The translations under genes and the position numbers were made by a program. From Mesorhizobium sp. M1C.F.Ca.ET.210.01.1.1 (GTDB lineage: Bacteria; Pseudomonadota; Alphaproteobacteria; Rhizobiales; Rhizobiaceae): a stretch of DNA of 64,000 bases. Within the stretch, counting starts at the first letter, position 1; the number at the start of each line of letters is the position of its first letter. Positions 16,392 through 25,341 of the stretch are shown piece by piece. The notes under the pieces are model-generated. The model was not told where the DNA came from. It made no database searches and saw only the letters and a list, made by a program, of their open reading frames with translations. The DNA lies in the NCBI RefSeq assembly GCF_004791585.1, contig NZ_SRUU01000015.1, positions 62,001 through 126,000 of the forward strand, read 5' to 3'.

Positions 16392-17900
16392 ATGGCTGAA
16401 CAGCAAAAGACCGCAGCCGCCACCGCCGAGGCGGAAGCAATAGATCTCGGCGAATTCAGCGGACTCCTGGAAAAGGATTTCAAGGTCAAGAAGGACGACT
16501 CGGAAAAGCTGCAGCAGCTGGTGCGCAACCTTGCGCTCGCGGCGCAGTCGCGCTCCGAGACCACCACGATCTCGTCCAACGCGATCAAATCGATCAAGTC
16601 CCTCATCGCTGGCATCGACAAGATGCTGACGACGCAGGTCAACGAGATCATGCACGCGCCGGAAGTGCGGGAGATGGAAGGCACCTGGCGCGGCCTCTGG
16701 TATCTCATCAACAACACCGAGACGGATGCGAAACACCTCAAGATCCGGGTGATGAACATCTCCAAGGAGCAGCTGGCCGACACGCTCGAAGACTATGAAG
16801 GCCAGATGTGGGACCAGAGCCCGATCTTCAAGAAAGTCTACACGGACGAGTATTCGATGCTGGGCGGCGAGCCGATCGGCTGCATCATCGGCGCCTACGA
16901 ATTCTCCAACCATCCGCGCGACGTCGGCCTGCTGCGCAACATTTCGGGTGTCTGCGCCTCGGCGCACACGCCCTTCATCGCCGCCGCCTCGCCGCGCCTG
17001 TTCCGCATGGACAGCTGGCAGGAACTGCCCAACCCGCAAGACCTGCAGATGATCGTGAACAACCCGGCCTATGCCTCGTGGCAATCGCTGCGCGAGAGCG
17101 AGGACGCCCGCTATATCGGCCTCACCATGCCGCGCGTGCTGGCACGGCTGCCGTACGGGACGGAGACGGTGCCGGTTAAGGGCTTCACCTTCGAGGAAGA
17201 GGTGGGTGGCGACCACAACAAATATGTCTGGATGAACGCCGCCTTCCCGATGGGTGTCAACATCAACCGCAGCCACAAGCTCTATGGCTGGGGCACGCAG
17301 ATCCGCGGCGTCGAAAACGGCGGCACGGTGCTCAACCTGCCGGTGCATGCCTTCCCGACCGACGACGGATCGATCGCGATGAAATGCCCGACCGAGGTCG
17401 CCATCGACGACCGGCGCGAGGCGGAGCTCGCCAAGCTCGGCCTGATGCCGATCCTGCACCGCAAGAACACCGATCTTGCCGCCTTCATCGGCGCCCATTC
17501 ATTGCAGGACGACGAAACGCGCGCCGGTCGGCTGGTCGATCCAGACGCCCAGTCGAACGAGCGGCTCTCGGCCAACCTGCCTTATCTCTTCCCGGTGTCC
17601 CGTTTCGCGCACTACCTCAAGGCGATTGCGCGCGACAAGATCGGCTCGTTCAAGGAACGCACCGACATGCAGATCTGGTTGACCGAATGGATCAACCGGT
17701 ACGTGCTGGCCAATCCAGCCTTTGCCGACGACAAGGCGCGCGCCAAGCGCCCGCTTGCCGCGGCCGAGGTCCAGGTCGACAGCGTCGAAGGCCGGCCCGG
17801 TTACTACAATGCCCGTTTCTATCTGCGTCCCCACTACCAGCTGGAAGGCATCAACGCCTCGCTCCGGCTGGTGTCGGAACTGCCGTCAGTGAAGGGCTGA
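16392..17900 (+). CDS. tssC: Type VI secretion contractile sheath large subunit TssC (VipB)
   Basis: 502 residues, full length. Characteristic TssC sequences include EGTWRGLWYLINNTETD, the DQSPIFKKVYTDEYSMLGGEPIGCIIG block and the C-terminal RPHYQLEGINASLRLVSELP. It forms the sheath with TssB and is disassembled by the ClpV encoded at the left end of the locus. The gene is followed by a 50-base gap before hcp, with room for a separate hcp promoter or processing site. Confidence 0.97.
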   Translation: MAEQQKTAAATAEAEAIDLGEFSGLLEKDFKVKKDDSEKLQQLVRNLALAAQSRSETTTISSNAIKSIKSLIAGIDKMLTTQVNEIMHAPEVREMEGTWRGLWYLINNTETDAKHLKIRVMNISKEQLADTLEDYEGQMWDQSPIFKKVYTDEYSMLGGEPIGCIIGAYEFSNHPRDVGLLRNISGVCASAHTPFIAAASPRLFRMDSWQELPNPQDLQMIVNNPAYASWQSLRESEDARYIGLTMPRVLARLPYGTETVPVKGFTFEEEVGGDHNKYVWMNAAFPMGVNINRSHKLYGWGTQIRGVENGGTVLNLPVHAFPTDDGSIAMKCPTEVAIDDRREAELAKLGLMPILHRKNTDLAAFIGAHSLQDDETRAGRLVDPDAQSNERLSANLPYLFPVSRFAHYLKAIARDKIGSFKERTDMQIWLTEWINRYVLANPAFADDKARAKRPLAAAEVQVDSVEGRPGYYNARFYLRPHYQLEGINASLRLVSELPSVKG

Positions 17901-17950
17901 AATCGTAAGCAAAGTTATCTTGTTTCGTTTGAAAGCGGTGGAGAAAGACA

Positions 17951-18406
17951 ATGTCAGTGAAGATCGATGGTTTTTTGAAAGTCCCCGATATCAAGGGCCC
18001 CAGCAAGCGTGACGGCCATGAAGACGAGATCGAAGTCCATGGCGTCGACTACAAGATGGTGGCTCCCTACGACCCCAATTCGCTCTCGCGGCGCGGCCGC
18101 GTGTCGATGGGGATGATCAAATTCACCAAGCACTACGACAAGTCCTCGCCGTACCTGAAGAAGGCACTGTTCGAGAACAAGGCGCTCGACGAGGTGGTGT
18201 TTTCGGCGCGCCGCACCATCGACGGCGAGACCAGCGACTATCTGGTGGTGACGCTCACCGATGCGTCCGTCATGGAATACGACATGAGGCAAGCGGAGGA
18301 CGAGGCCGATCTGATCGAGGAAGACGTCAGCTTCGCCTACAAGAAGATCAAGTTCGTCTACAACAAGGACGACGAGATCGAAATGGATGTCTATGTCGGC
18401 AAGTGA
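17951..18406 (+). CDS. hcp: Type VI secretion tube protein Hcp (TssD)
   Basis: 151-residue Hcp family protein. It opens with MSVKIDGFLKVPDIKGPSK, includes GRVSMGMIKFTKHYDKSSPYL and ends with FAYKKIKFVYNKDDEIEMD, as expected for the beta-barrel that forms hexameric rings of the inner tube. GGTGGAG lies 9 to 15 bases before the ATG. It overlaps the next gene by 20 bases. Only one hcp is seen in the window, so both membrane-module sets described here would share it. Confidence 0.93.
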   Translation: MSVKIDGFLKVPDIKGPSKRDGHEDEIEVHGVDYKMVAPYDPNSLSRRGRVSMGMIKFTKHYDKSSPYLKKALFENKALDEVVFSARRTIDGETSDYLVVTLTDASVMEYDMRQAEDEADLIEEDVSFAYKKIKFVYNKDDEIEMDVYVGK

Positions 18407-19145
18407 GGCCAAACGGCCCGGCGCGAAGGCGCAGCTTGCCGGCAGTTCGCGGGCAAAGCGCGAGGCGGTCCAGCCCTCCCTCTGGGACCGCCTCATCAAC
18501 GACCTGCCGGGCCTGACCTCGGAGATAGACGGGCTGCGTCGCCTGCTGGAAGAAGAACTCGGCGCCGAGCGCGTCGAGGCTCTTCTTGCCGGCAGCGCGC
18601 GCGCCATCGATGCCGATGCCGAGTTGACGGCAGACCAGAAGCGGCGCCTGCAGCGGCTGATCTTCCAGACCGAGCACCGCACCGAGATCGAAAGCCGTGG
18701 CGTGGTGGTGTCGGCACGCGTGCTTCGGGAAGCCGTGCGCCGCGACATCGAGGCCCTGTTCAACACCGAGCGCTTCGAGTCGGTGCCGATGCTCTCCGAT
18801 GCCGAGCACGAACAGCCCCTCCACGAGCTGCCGCCGCTGGCCGACTTTCCGGAGGTGCGCCGCAGCGTCGTCAACTATGGCGTGCCGTCCTTCTCCGGCC
18901 GCTCGTCGCGGGACTTCGACCGCGATATTTTGGCGCGCGAGATCCGCTCGGTACTCGCCACCTTCGAGCCGCGTCTCAAGGAGAGCGCCACGACGGTCAA
19001 TGTCACCCTCGGCGACAAGAGCGTCGGTCTGAAGATCGAGATCGACGCCGTGCTGATCATGACGCCGACGCCGGAACGCATGCGCCTGCGCACCACGATC
19101 AATCTCGACAACGGCCTGGCACGAACCGAATTCCGGGAGACCTGA
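18387..19145 (+). CDS. tssE: Type VI secretion baseplate protein TssE (gp25-like), with long N-terminal part
   Basis: 252 residues, longer than the 130 to 180 usual for TssE. The C-terminal 120 residues carry the gp25-like signature: VNYGVPSFSGRSSRDFD, then IRSVLATFEPRL, and the terminal strands. The N-terminal part has PSLWDRLINDLPG, the canonical TssE opening, followed by an inserted charged helical region (about 45 to 110). The ATG at 18387 lies inside the hcp coding sequence. A second ATG two codons later is equally possible. TssE joins sheath to baseplate in the cytoplasm. Confidence 0.9.
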   Translation: MSMSASEAKRPGAKAQLAGSSRAKREAVQPSLWDRLINDLPGLTSEIDGLRRLLEEELGAERVEALLAGSARAIDADAELTADQKRRLQRLIFQTEHRTEIESRGVVVSARVLREAVRRDIEALFNTERFESVPMLSDAEHEQPLHELPPLADFPEVRRSVVNYGVPSFSGRSSRDFDRDILAREIRSVLATFEPRLKESATTVNVTLGDKSVGLKIEIDAVLIMTPTPERMRLRTTINLDNGLARTEFRET

Positions 19146-19146
19146 G

Positions 19147-21021
19147 ATGGATCGGGTCTTCGTGGAATATTACGAAGAGGAACTGACCCATATCCGGGCG
19201 CTGGCCGCCGAATTCGCGGACATGCATCCGGCAGTCGCCCGCAATCTCTCCCTCGACACCGTCCCCTGCCCCGACCCCTATGTGGAACGGCTGCTCGACG
19301 GCGTGGCCTTCCTTGCCGCGCGCACCAGGCTGAAGGTCGATGCGGAGCGCTCGCGCTTCTCGCGCGCCGTGCTCGATGTGCTCTATCCGGATCTGGTCAC
19401 GCCTGCGCCGGCAACGGCGATGGCGGTGCTTAAGCCCGGCCAGCAGGTGCAGTCGATGACCGCCGGCCATGCCGTCGCGCGCGGCACGCGGCTGGTTTCC
19501 AGCCTGCGCCCGGGGCTTTCGACGCGCTCGACCTTCACCACGGCGCAAGAGGTGACGCTGTGGCCGATCGCCATCACCTCGGTCAGCTATTACCAGGACC
19601 GCAGCGGGCTGGCGGCGGCGGGCATCGGCCCAGTCGGCGGCGTGCGTGGCGAAGCCGCGCTCCGCGTCGCGCTTGCGCGGACCGGAAAAGGCAAGCTCTC
19701 CGAACTGTCGCTCGACCGACTCGACCTCTATTTCGCCGGCCGCGCCAAGGCGCCGCTCCTCTTCGACGCCATCTTCGGCGCCTGCTCGGCGGTCGGCGCG
19801 CGGGCCGAAGGCAAGACCAATCCGCTCGCCGCCCTGCCCGAGCCCGAAATGGTCGGCATCCGCGACGACGAGGCGCTGATGCCGCGGACCCGACCGACCT
19901 TCGAGGGCTACCGGCTGCTGCGCGAATATTTCATGATCCCTGAACGCTTCCACTACGTGCGGGTCGCGGGCCTGCAGCCGGTGGTGCGCAAATGCGATGC
20001 CGGACTGGAGATCATCTTCCTGTTCCGGCGCCCGGTGCCCGAGCTCGCCGATGTGACGCCGGGCGATTTCGAGCTCTTCGTGACGCCGCTCATCAATCTC
20101 TTCGAGCGCGAATGCAACGTCATCGAGATCGATCCGCGCCGGACGCGGCAGGTGGTGCATGCCGACCGCACGCGCGCGCGCGACTTCGAGATTTTTCGCC
20201 TCACCCGGGTCGAGGATGCCGACGCCGAAGGCAGCGAGGCCGAGATTCCCGAGCTGTTCAGCCTGGGGCAGAACCGCGGCAGTGGCTGGGTCTATTCGAC
20301 CGAGCGGCGCCCGCGCCGGGCCACCGAGGACGAGCGGCGCGACGGCCTGACCCGCACCTCCTACACGGGTGACGATGTCTTCCTCGCGGTGTCGCGCCCC
20401 ACGGGAAGCCCGGCGAACCGTCCGCTCAAGCGTCTCGACATCATGGCGCTCTGTACCAACCGCGACCTGCCGATCCTGGACGACACGCCGACGCTGACGC
20501 TGGAGACGGCCGACCCGGTCGAGACGGTGAAGCTGCTCGGCGCGCTGCGGCCGCCGCAGCCGGCGATCCCGGCCTCGCTCCCGGCAGGCGCCGAAGGCGA
20601 ATCCCGCGCCGACAATCTCGCCTGGCGGCTGGTGGCGCAGCTCTCGCTCAACTTCCTGAGCCTTGCCAAGGAAGGCCGCGGCGTCGACCCGCTGCATGCG
20701 CTGCTCGACCTCTATGCCGATCGCGGCGACCCGAGCCTTGCCCGCAACGTGCATTCGATCACCCGCATCGACTCCCGCCCAGTGATCGAGCGGCTCAAGA
20801 TCGACGGTCCGATGTGCTTCGGGCGGGGCACGGAGGTGACGCTGCATGTCGACCAGTCGGTGCTGGCGGGCCAAAGCACGCTGCTGCTTTCGGCCCTGCT
20901 TGCGCGGCTGTTTGCCCGCCACGCCGGGATAAACGGCTTCGTGCGGACGCGCACGCGGCTGCTGCAGAAGCAGGAGGATGTGCCATGGCCGATGACGCCC
21001 GGCAATCGCTACCTGATCTAG
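19147..21021 (+). CDS. tssF: Type VI secretion baseplate subunit TssF (VasA/ImpG)
   Basis: 624 residues, typical length. It starts with YYEEELTHIRALAAEFADMHP, the TssF N-terminus, and contains PYVERLLDGVAFLAARTRLK and the C-terminal PMCFGRGTEVTLHVD and LSALLARLFARHAGINGF segments. It forms the baseplate wedge with TssG, TssE and TssK. The start follows the tssE stop by a single base. Its last 37 bases overlap the start of tssG. Confidence 0.95.
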   Translation: MDRVFVEYYEEELTHIRALAAEFADMHPAVARNLSLDTVPCPDPYVERLLDGVAFLAARTRLKVDAERSRFSRAVLDVLYPDLVTPAPATAMAVLKPGQQVQSMTAGHAVARGTRLVSSLRPGLSTRSTFTTAQEVTLWPIAITSVSYYQDRSGLAAAGIGPVGGVRGEAALRVALARTGKGKLSELSLDRLDLYFAGRAKAPLLFDAIFGACSAVGARAEGKTNPLAALPEPEMVGIRDDEALMPRTRPTFEGYRLLREYFMIPERFHYVRVAGLQPVVRKCDAGLEIIFLFRRPVPELADVTPGDFELFVTPLINLFERECNVIEIDPRRTRQVVHADRTRARDFEIFRLTRVEDADAEGSEAEIPELFSLGQNRGSGWVYSTERRPRRATEDERRDGLTRTSYTGDDVFLAVSRPTGSPANRPLKRLDIMALCTNRDLPILDDTPTLTLETADPVETVKLLGALRPPQPAIPASLPAGAEGESRADNLAWRLVAQLSLNFLSLAKEGRGVDPLHALLDLYADRGDPSLARNVHSITRIDSRPVIERLKIDGPMCFGRGTEVTLHVDQSVLAGQSTLLLSALLARLFARHAGINGFVRTRTRLLQKQEDVPWPMTPGNRYLI

Positions 21022-22049
21022 CGAAGCCTGCCGCGAGCGAAGCCGCGCTGTCGGAGGGCTTCGACTTCTTCGAGCTGCTGCGCCGGCTGGAGCAGAGAGG
21101 CGGGCTGTTCGGCTATTCCGGCCAGGCCAATCGCGAACCGGCGCGGCTCGGCCAGCACGTGCGGCTGAGCTTTTCGGCCAGGGATGTGGTCAAATTCCAG
21201 GAGGCGGGCGAGAAGGCCCCGGCGCGGATTACCGTCGCCAATCTCGGTCTGCTGGGGCCGGAAGGTCCAATGCCGCTGCATCTGACGCGCTGGGTGCTCG
21301 ACCGGCTGTCCCAGCGCTGGTTCAGCGGCGCCGATGCCGAGCAGACCAGCGACACAACCTTCGTCGACTTCGTCAACATCCTCCAGCACCGGATGATAGC
21401 CCTCTATTACCGCGCCTGGGCGGACGCGCATCCGGCGGTGCAGGTCGAACGATCGGTCGGCGGTCGCGTCCGCGCCATGCTGGAAGCCCTGGCGGGCATT
21501 GGCCTTCCGGGTACCCAGGATCCCGAGCTCGACACGGTGCGGCTGCGCCAGGCGGCATCGCTGGCCAACCAGGTCGACGGCGCCGAGCGGCTGACGCTGT
21601 TCCTCGCCACGGCCTTCAAGGTGCCGGTGGAGATCAAGGAGTTCGTCGCCGCCTGGATCACTATTCCGGCGGCGCTGCAGAGCCGCGTCGGCAAGGCCTA
21701 TGCGGCGCTCGGGCGCGGCGCCACGATCGGGCCGCGCGTCTTCAGCCGCCAGAGCCGGATCGAATTGCGCGTCGGCCCGCTCTCCTTCGAGGATTTCAGG
21801 TCATTCCTGCCCGGCGGCCGGCGCCTTGCGCTGTTCGGGAAGGCCGTGCGCGACATGATCGGGGAAGCGCTCGACGTCGATGTGCGGATTGTGCTTGCGC
21901 GCGAGGCCGTGCCGCCGCCGAAGATCGGAACTGTCCAGCTCGGCCGAACGGCCTGGCTTCCACGGCCTGCTGAACGGGGAGACGCCGACGACCTCAGGCT
22001 GCGCACGGTCGTCGGCTGGCGGCCGGAAATGGCGGAGGTGGCGGCATGA
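20985..22049 (+). CDS. tssG: Type VI secretion baseplate subunit TssG (VasB/ImpH)
   Basis: 354 residues. Family landmarks are FDFFELLRRLEQRGG near the N-terminus, VRLSFSARDVV, the GLLGPEGPMPLHLT segment and QSRIELRVGPLSFEDFRSFLPGG. The ATG at 20985 is preceded by a strong AGGAGG 8 bases upstream and gives the family start. The frame stays open for 57 more codons upstream but only as antisense-like sequence within tssF. It ends with an ATGA overlap with the FHA gene. Confidence 0.94.
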   Translation: MADDARQSLPDLAKPAASEAALSEGFDFFELLRRLEQRGGLFGYSGQANREPARLGQHVRLSFSARDVVKFQEAGEKAPARITVANLGLLGPEGPMPLHLTRWVLDRLSQRWFSGADAEQTSDTTFVDFVNILQHRMIALYYRAWADAHPAVQVERSVGGRVRAMLEALAGIGLPGTQDPELDTVRLRQAASLANQVDGAERLTLFLATAFKVPVEIKEFVAAWITIPAALQSRVGKAYAALGRGATIGPRVFSRQSRIELRVGPLSFEDFRSFLPGGRRLALFGKAVRDMIGEALDVDVRIVLAREAVPPPKIGTVQLGRTAWLPRPAERGDADDLRLRTVVGWRPEMAEVAA

Positions 22050-23509
22050 GCCTGCTGCTGACGCTCGAACAGGGGCCACGGTCCCAGGTGGTCAGACAGA
22101 CCCGCCTGGACGAGGGCGAATTGGTGATCGGCCGCAGCGCCGATGCCGGCTGGCAGATCGACGATCCGGACATGTTCGTCTCGCGCGCGCATTGCAAGAT
22201 CAGCGGCGGCCGCGATGGCTATTTCGTCACAGACACGTCGAGCAGTGGGCTGTTCATAGACGATTCCGACAGCCCGCTCGGCGCCGGCAGGTCGACACGG
22301 CTGCAAAGCGGCATGCGACTGCGCATGGGCGACTATGTGCTGTATGTCGAGGTCCAGCCCAAAGCGGGCCAGACGTCGGTCGGTCAGGCGCCGGCGGCCA
22401 ACCAATCGACGCCTCAATGGTCATCGCCGGGAGCGCGAACGCCGCCCAGCATCGGCGGCGACGATTTCTTTTCGGCCAAGGTCGAGGAAGAGCCGCGTCG
22501 GCCGCGGCCGGCCGACCTGCCCGATCCGTTCGAACAGCCTGTGCCCGGCGCTTACGATCGCGCCTCGAACCAGCGCAGCTCGCCTGCCTTCGACGACCCG
22601 TTCAGCCTCGACCCGGTGGCAACACCGGCCTCGACCGACGACGCGGCAGCCGGCCGGTCCGACCCGTTCGGCTTCGGCGACATGCCGTCGCGTGGCGATG
22701 CGGCCGAACCCACGCCCAAGCCGTCCAGCTTCGATGACGACTTCAGCTTTGGACCGGCCTCGACGCCTGCTTCACCCAACAGCGGCAATCCGCCCGGTCG
22801 TGGCGGGCAGCAGGCAGAAAGGCCTCAAGCCGCCGCTCATCCATGGGATATGCCGAGCCAGGCGGTCGAGCCTCCCCCGCCGCCGCGCTCCGTAGCTGCC
22901 CCCAAACCGTCGCGCCCGGCGCACGCGGCACCGGCGACGGAGATGGCGCTTCGCGCCGCGTTCCTGCGCGGCATGGGTGTCGAGGAGGCCGATTTTCCCG
23001 GCCGCGACGCCATCGCCGAAATGGAGAAATTCGGGCGCGAATACAGGCTGATGCTGGATGGCCTGATGCAGCTCCTGCGCAAGCGCGCCGAGGAAAAGGG
23101 CAGCGCACGCGTCGCCCAGACGATGGTCGGGGCCTCCGAGGTCAATCCGCTCAAATTCCTGCCGACGGTCGAGGACGTCATCGTCACCATCATCTCGGAG
23201 CGCAGCCCGGGCTTTCTTTCGGGCGAAGCGGCGATCGGCGATGCGGTGAAGGATCTCGCGCAGCATCACGTGCGCGCCTGGCGCGGCGTGCAGGCGGCGC
23301 TGCGGCGCATGATCGACCGCTTCGATCCAGCGGCGATCGAGGAAGAGCTCAAATCCAATTCCGCGCTCGGCAACCTGCTTTCGGGCGGACGCAACGCCAA
23401 GCTGTGGGAGCTCTACCAGAAACGCCACCGCGACATCGCCCAGAGCGCGGAATCGAGCTTCCTAGGCGAAATCGGCGCCGACTTCAGGGATGCATATGAA
23501 GAGGAGTGA
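22046..23509 (+). CDS. tagH: Type VI secretion-associated FHA domain protein (TagH/ImpI, copy 1)
   Basis: 487 residues. Residues about 25 to 95 form an FHA domain with the phosphothreonine-binding pattern IGRSADAG and SRAHCKI. A long Pro/Asp-rich linker follows, then the T6SS FHA C-terminal domain from about residue 290, containing NPLKFLPTVEDVI and VQAALRRMIDRFDP. FHA proteins of this class are phosphorylated by PpkA and switch on secretion, and a PpkA/PppA pair is encoded 24 kb downstream. A second FHA protein with the same architecture begins at 40163. Confidence 0.92.
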   Translation: MSLLLTLEQGPRSQVVRQTRLDEGELVIGRSADAGWQIDDPDMFVSRAHCKISGGRDGYFVTDTSSSGLFIDDSDSPLGAGRSTRLQSGMRLRMGDYVLYVEVQPKAGQTSVGQAPAANQSTPQWSSPGARTPPSIGGDDFFSAKVEEEPRRPRPADLPDPFEQPVPGAYDRASNQRSSPAFDDPFSLDPVATPASTDDAAAGRSDPFGFGDMPSRGDAAEPTPKPSSFDDDFSFGPASTPASPNSGNPPGRGGQQAERPQAAAHPWDMPSQAVEPPPPPRSVAAPKPSRPAHAAPATEMALRAAFLRGMGVEEADFPGRDAIAEMEKFGREYRLMLDGLMQLLRKRAEEKGSARVAQTMVGASEVNPLKFLPTVEDVIVTIISERSPGFLSGEAAIGDAVKDLAQHHVRAWRGVQAALRRMIDRFDPAAIEEELKSNSALGNLLSGGRNAKLWELYQKRHRDIAQSAESSFLGEIGADFRDAYEEE

Positions 23510-23512
23510 AAC

Positions 23513-23965
23513 ATGATCGACAGACGCGAATTCATCGTTGCCCTCGGCGCGACGGGGCTGCTTGCGGCTTGCCAGAGCGGCCCGCCGAAACCATCGGTCA
23601 TCTCGGTCAATGTGACCGGTGGCGCCGGCATGAATCCGGGGCCGGGCGGCGGCGATCGGCCGGTGACCGTGCTGGTGATGCGGCTTGCCAGCACCGGCAA
23701 GTTCAATTCTGCCGATTATTTCGCGCTGCAGGGCGATGCGGGCTCGGCGCTCGGCGCCGACCTCATCGGATCCGACGCGATCTCCGTCGCTCCGGGCAAG
23801 ACCGCCGCCAAGACCATCACGGTCGAGCCGAACGCGACAGCACTCGGCTTCGTGGCGCTGATCCGCGAGCCCGGCGGACGCAACTGGCGCACCACCAAGT
23901 CGGTATCGCCGGGGTCGAAATTCACCATCAACGTCAGCCTCGGCAAGGGCGGTATTTCCGCCTGA
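23513..23965 (+). CDS. tssJ: Type VI secretion outer-membrane lipoprotein TssJ
   Basis: 150 residues with a lipoprotein signal. MIDRREFIVALGATGLLAAC gives a lipobox LAAC, with Cys20 as the lipidated residue. The mature part has a transthyretin-like beta-sandwich pattern (VTVLVMRLASTGKFNSADYFAL, KSVSPGSKFTINVSLG). TssJ anchors TssM in the outer membrane. It is the only tssJ found, although there are two tssM genes. Confidence 0.88.
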   Translation: MIDRREFIVALGATGLLAACQSGPPKPSVISVNVTGGAGMNPGPGGGDRPVTVLVMRLASTGKFNSADYFALQGDAGSALGADLIGSDAISVAPGKTAAKTITVEPNATALGFVALIREPGGRNWRTTKSVSPGSKFTINVSLGKGGISA

Positions 23966-24002
23966 CGGCGCAATAACGGGTGGCAGTGCAGAGAGCAGTG
24001 GC

Positions 24003-25337
24003 ATGAGCGACGCAAACAGGGTGCTGTGGTCCGAGGGTCTGTTCTTGAGGACCCAGCACTTCCAGCAGCAGGACCGGTTCTTCGAGGCGATGGTGCGCGG
24101 CGCGCTGCAGGCCGGCCAGCTCCATACGTTCGGCTTTCAGCAGGTGACGCTCGACCAGTCGCTGCTCGACGCCGGCCAGGTCGCAATCGTGTCGGCGCGG
24201 GGCATTTTCCCGGACGGCACGCCCTTCTCCATCCCGGAGTTGATGGACGCGCCGAAGCCGCTGCCGGTCACGGCCGACACCGGCGCCGGGTCGGTGCTGG
24301 TCGCGCTGCCGCTCGAGCCGCCCGGCGGCGTCGGTTTCGATCCGGCGCATGCAGCGTCGACCGGCGCGCGCTATCACGGCAAGATCGTTTCGGTGCGCGA
24401 TGCCGTCCAGGGCGGCGCCGACCCGGAGGAGATCGAGATCGCCCGGCCGCAGGCGGTGCTGCTTGCGCCCGGCAAATCGGTCGGCGGCTATACCGCGCTG
24501 CCGATCGCCGACATCAAGGGCATTCGCGCCGACGGCGGCGTCTCGCTCGACGAGAGCTTCCTGCCGCCGACGCTGATCACGGGCGCGGTCGCCTGGTATC
24601 GGCAACTGCTGCAGGAGGTGGTCACCGGCCTCGAACAGATCGCCGAGGCGCATGGCAAGATGGTGATGGGCGGACCCGGCCGCAGCGTCGAGGACCTGTT
24701 GATGCTGCACCTCGCCAATGCGGCGCGGCCACGGCTCGCGCATATGCTGGCGCAGGACGTCTTCCATCCGGCCGAGCTCTACCTCGAGCTTGCCGGCCTC
24801 GCCGGCGAGATGGCGACCTACGGCTCCAGCTCGCGACGGCTCGGCGAGCTGCCGCCCTATGACCACATGGCGCCAGGCCCGGCCTATATGGCGCTTGCCG
24901 ACGCCTTGCGCTCGCTGATTCTCAGCCTGCGCTACATCGAGCCGAAATCACGCGCGCTGCCGGTGATGCGGCATGCGACCAATGTCTGGAAGGTCCGCAT
25001 CGACAACCCGAAGCTGCTTGTCGCCAGCCGTATCGTCATCCGCGTCGGCTCCGAGCTGTCGGAAGACGCGCTGCGCAAGATCTTCGTCAACCAGGCGACC
25101 GTCGGTTCGGCCGACCAGTTCGAAGGCCTGTGGAAGTCGCGCCTGCCCGGCATTCCGCTGAAGCCGCTGCATTCGCAGCCGCGCGAGATCCCCTATGACG
25201 GGGACCGGCTGTGCCTGGAACTGGACCAGAAGAGCGAGCATTGGGCTTCGCTGCTCGACGCCCCCGGCTTTGTCATCGGTGTTTCCGGTGTGCTGCCGAG
25301 CGAGCCGCAGGTCGACTGCTATTCGGTGAACAGGTGA
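24003..25337 (+). CDS. tssK: Type VI secretion baseplate subunit TssK (VasE/ImpJ)
   Basis: 444 residues, full length. Diagnostic are VLWSEGLFLRTQHFQQQDRFFE at the N-terminus (two readable halves), the VSARGIFPDGTPFSIPE segment, and LGELPPYDHMAPGPAYMAL further on. TssK links the baseplate to the TssL/TssM membrane complex. It is the only tssK in the window, so it would have to engage whichever TssL is used. Confidence 0.95.
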   Translation: MSDANRVLWSEGLFLRTQHFQQQDRFFEAMVRGALQAGQLHTFGFQQVTLDQSLLDAGQVAIVSARGIFPDGTPFSIPELMDAPKPLPVTADTGAGSVLVALPLEPPGGVGFDPAHAASTGARYHGKIVSVRDAVQGGADPEEIEIARPQAVLLAPGKSVGGYTALPIADIKGIRADGGVSLDESFLPPTLITGAVAWYRQLLQEVVTGLEQIAEAHGKMVMGGPGRSVEDLLMLHLANAARPRLAHMLAQDVFHPAELYLELAGLAGEMATYGSSSRRLGELPPYDHMAPGPAYMALADALRSLILSLRYIEPKSRALPVMRHATNVWKVRIDNPKLLVASRIVIRVGSELSEDALRKIFVNQATVGSADQFEGLWKSRLPGIPLKPLHSQPREIPYDGDRLCLELDQKSEHWASLLDAPGFVIGVSGVLPSEPQVDCYSVNR

Positions 25338-25341
25338 GGCC

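Noticed and set aside
19099..20922. 607-codon minus-strand frame across tssF
   Set aside because: Antisense shadow of tssF; low-complexity Arg/Gly-rich sequence with no start signal or family match.
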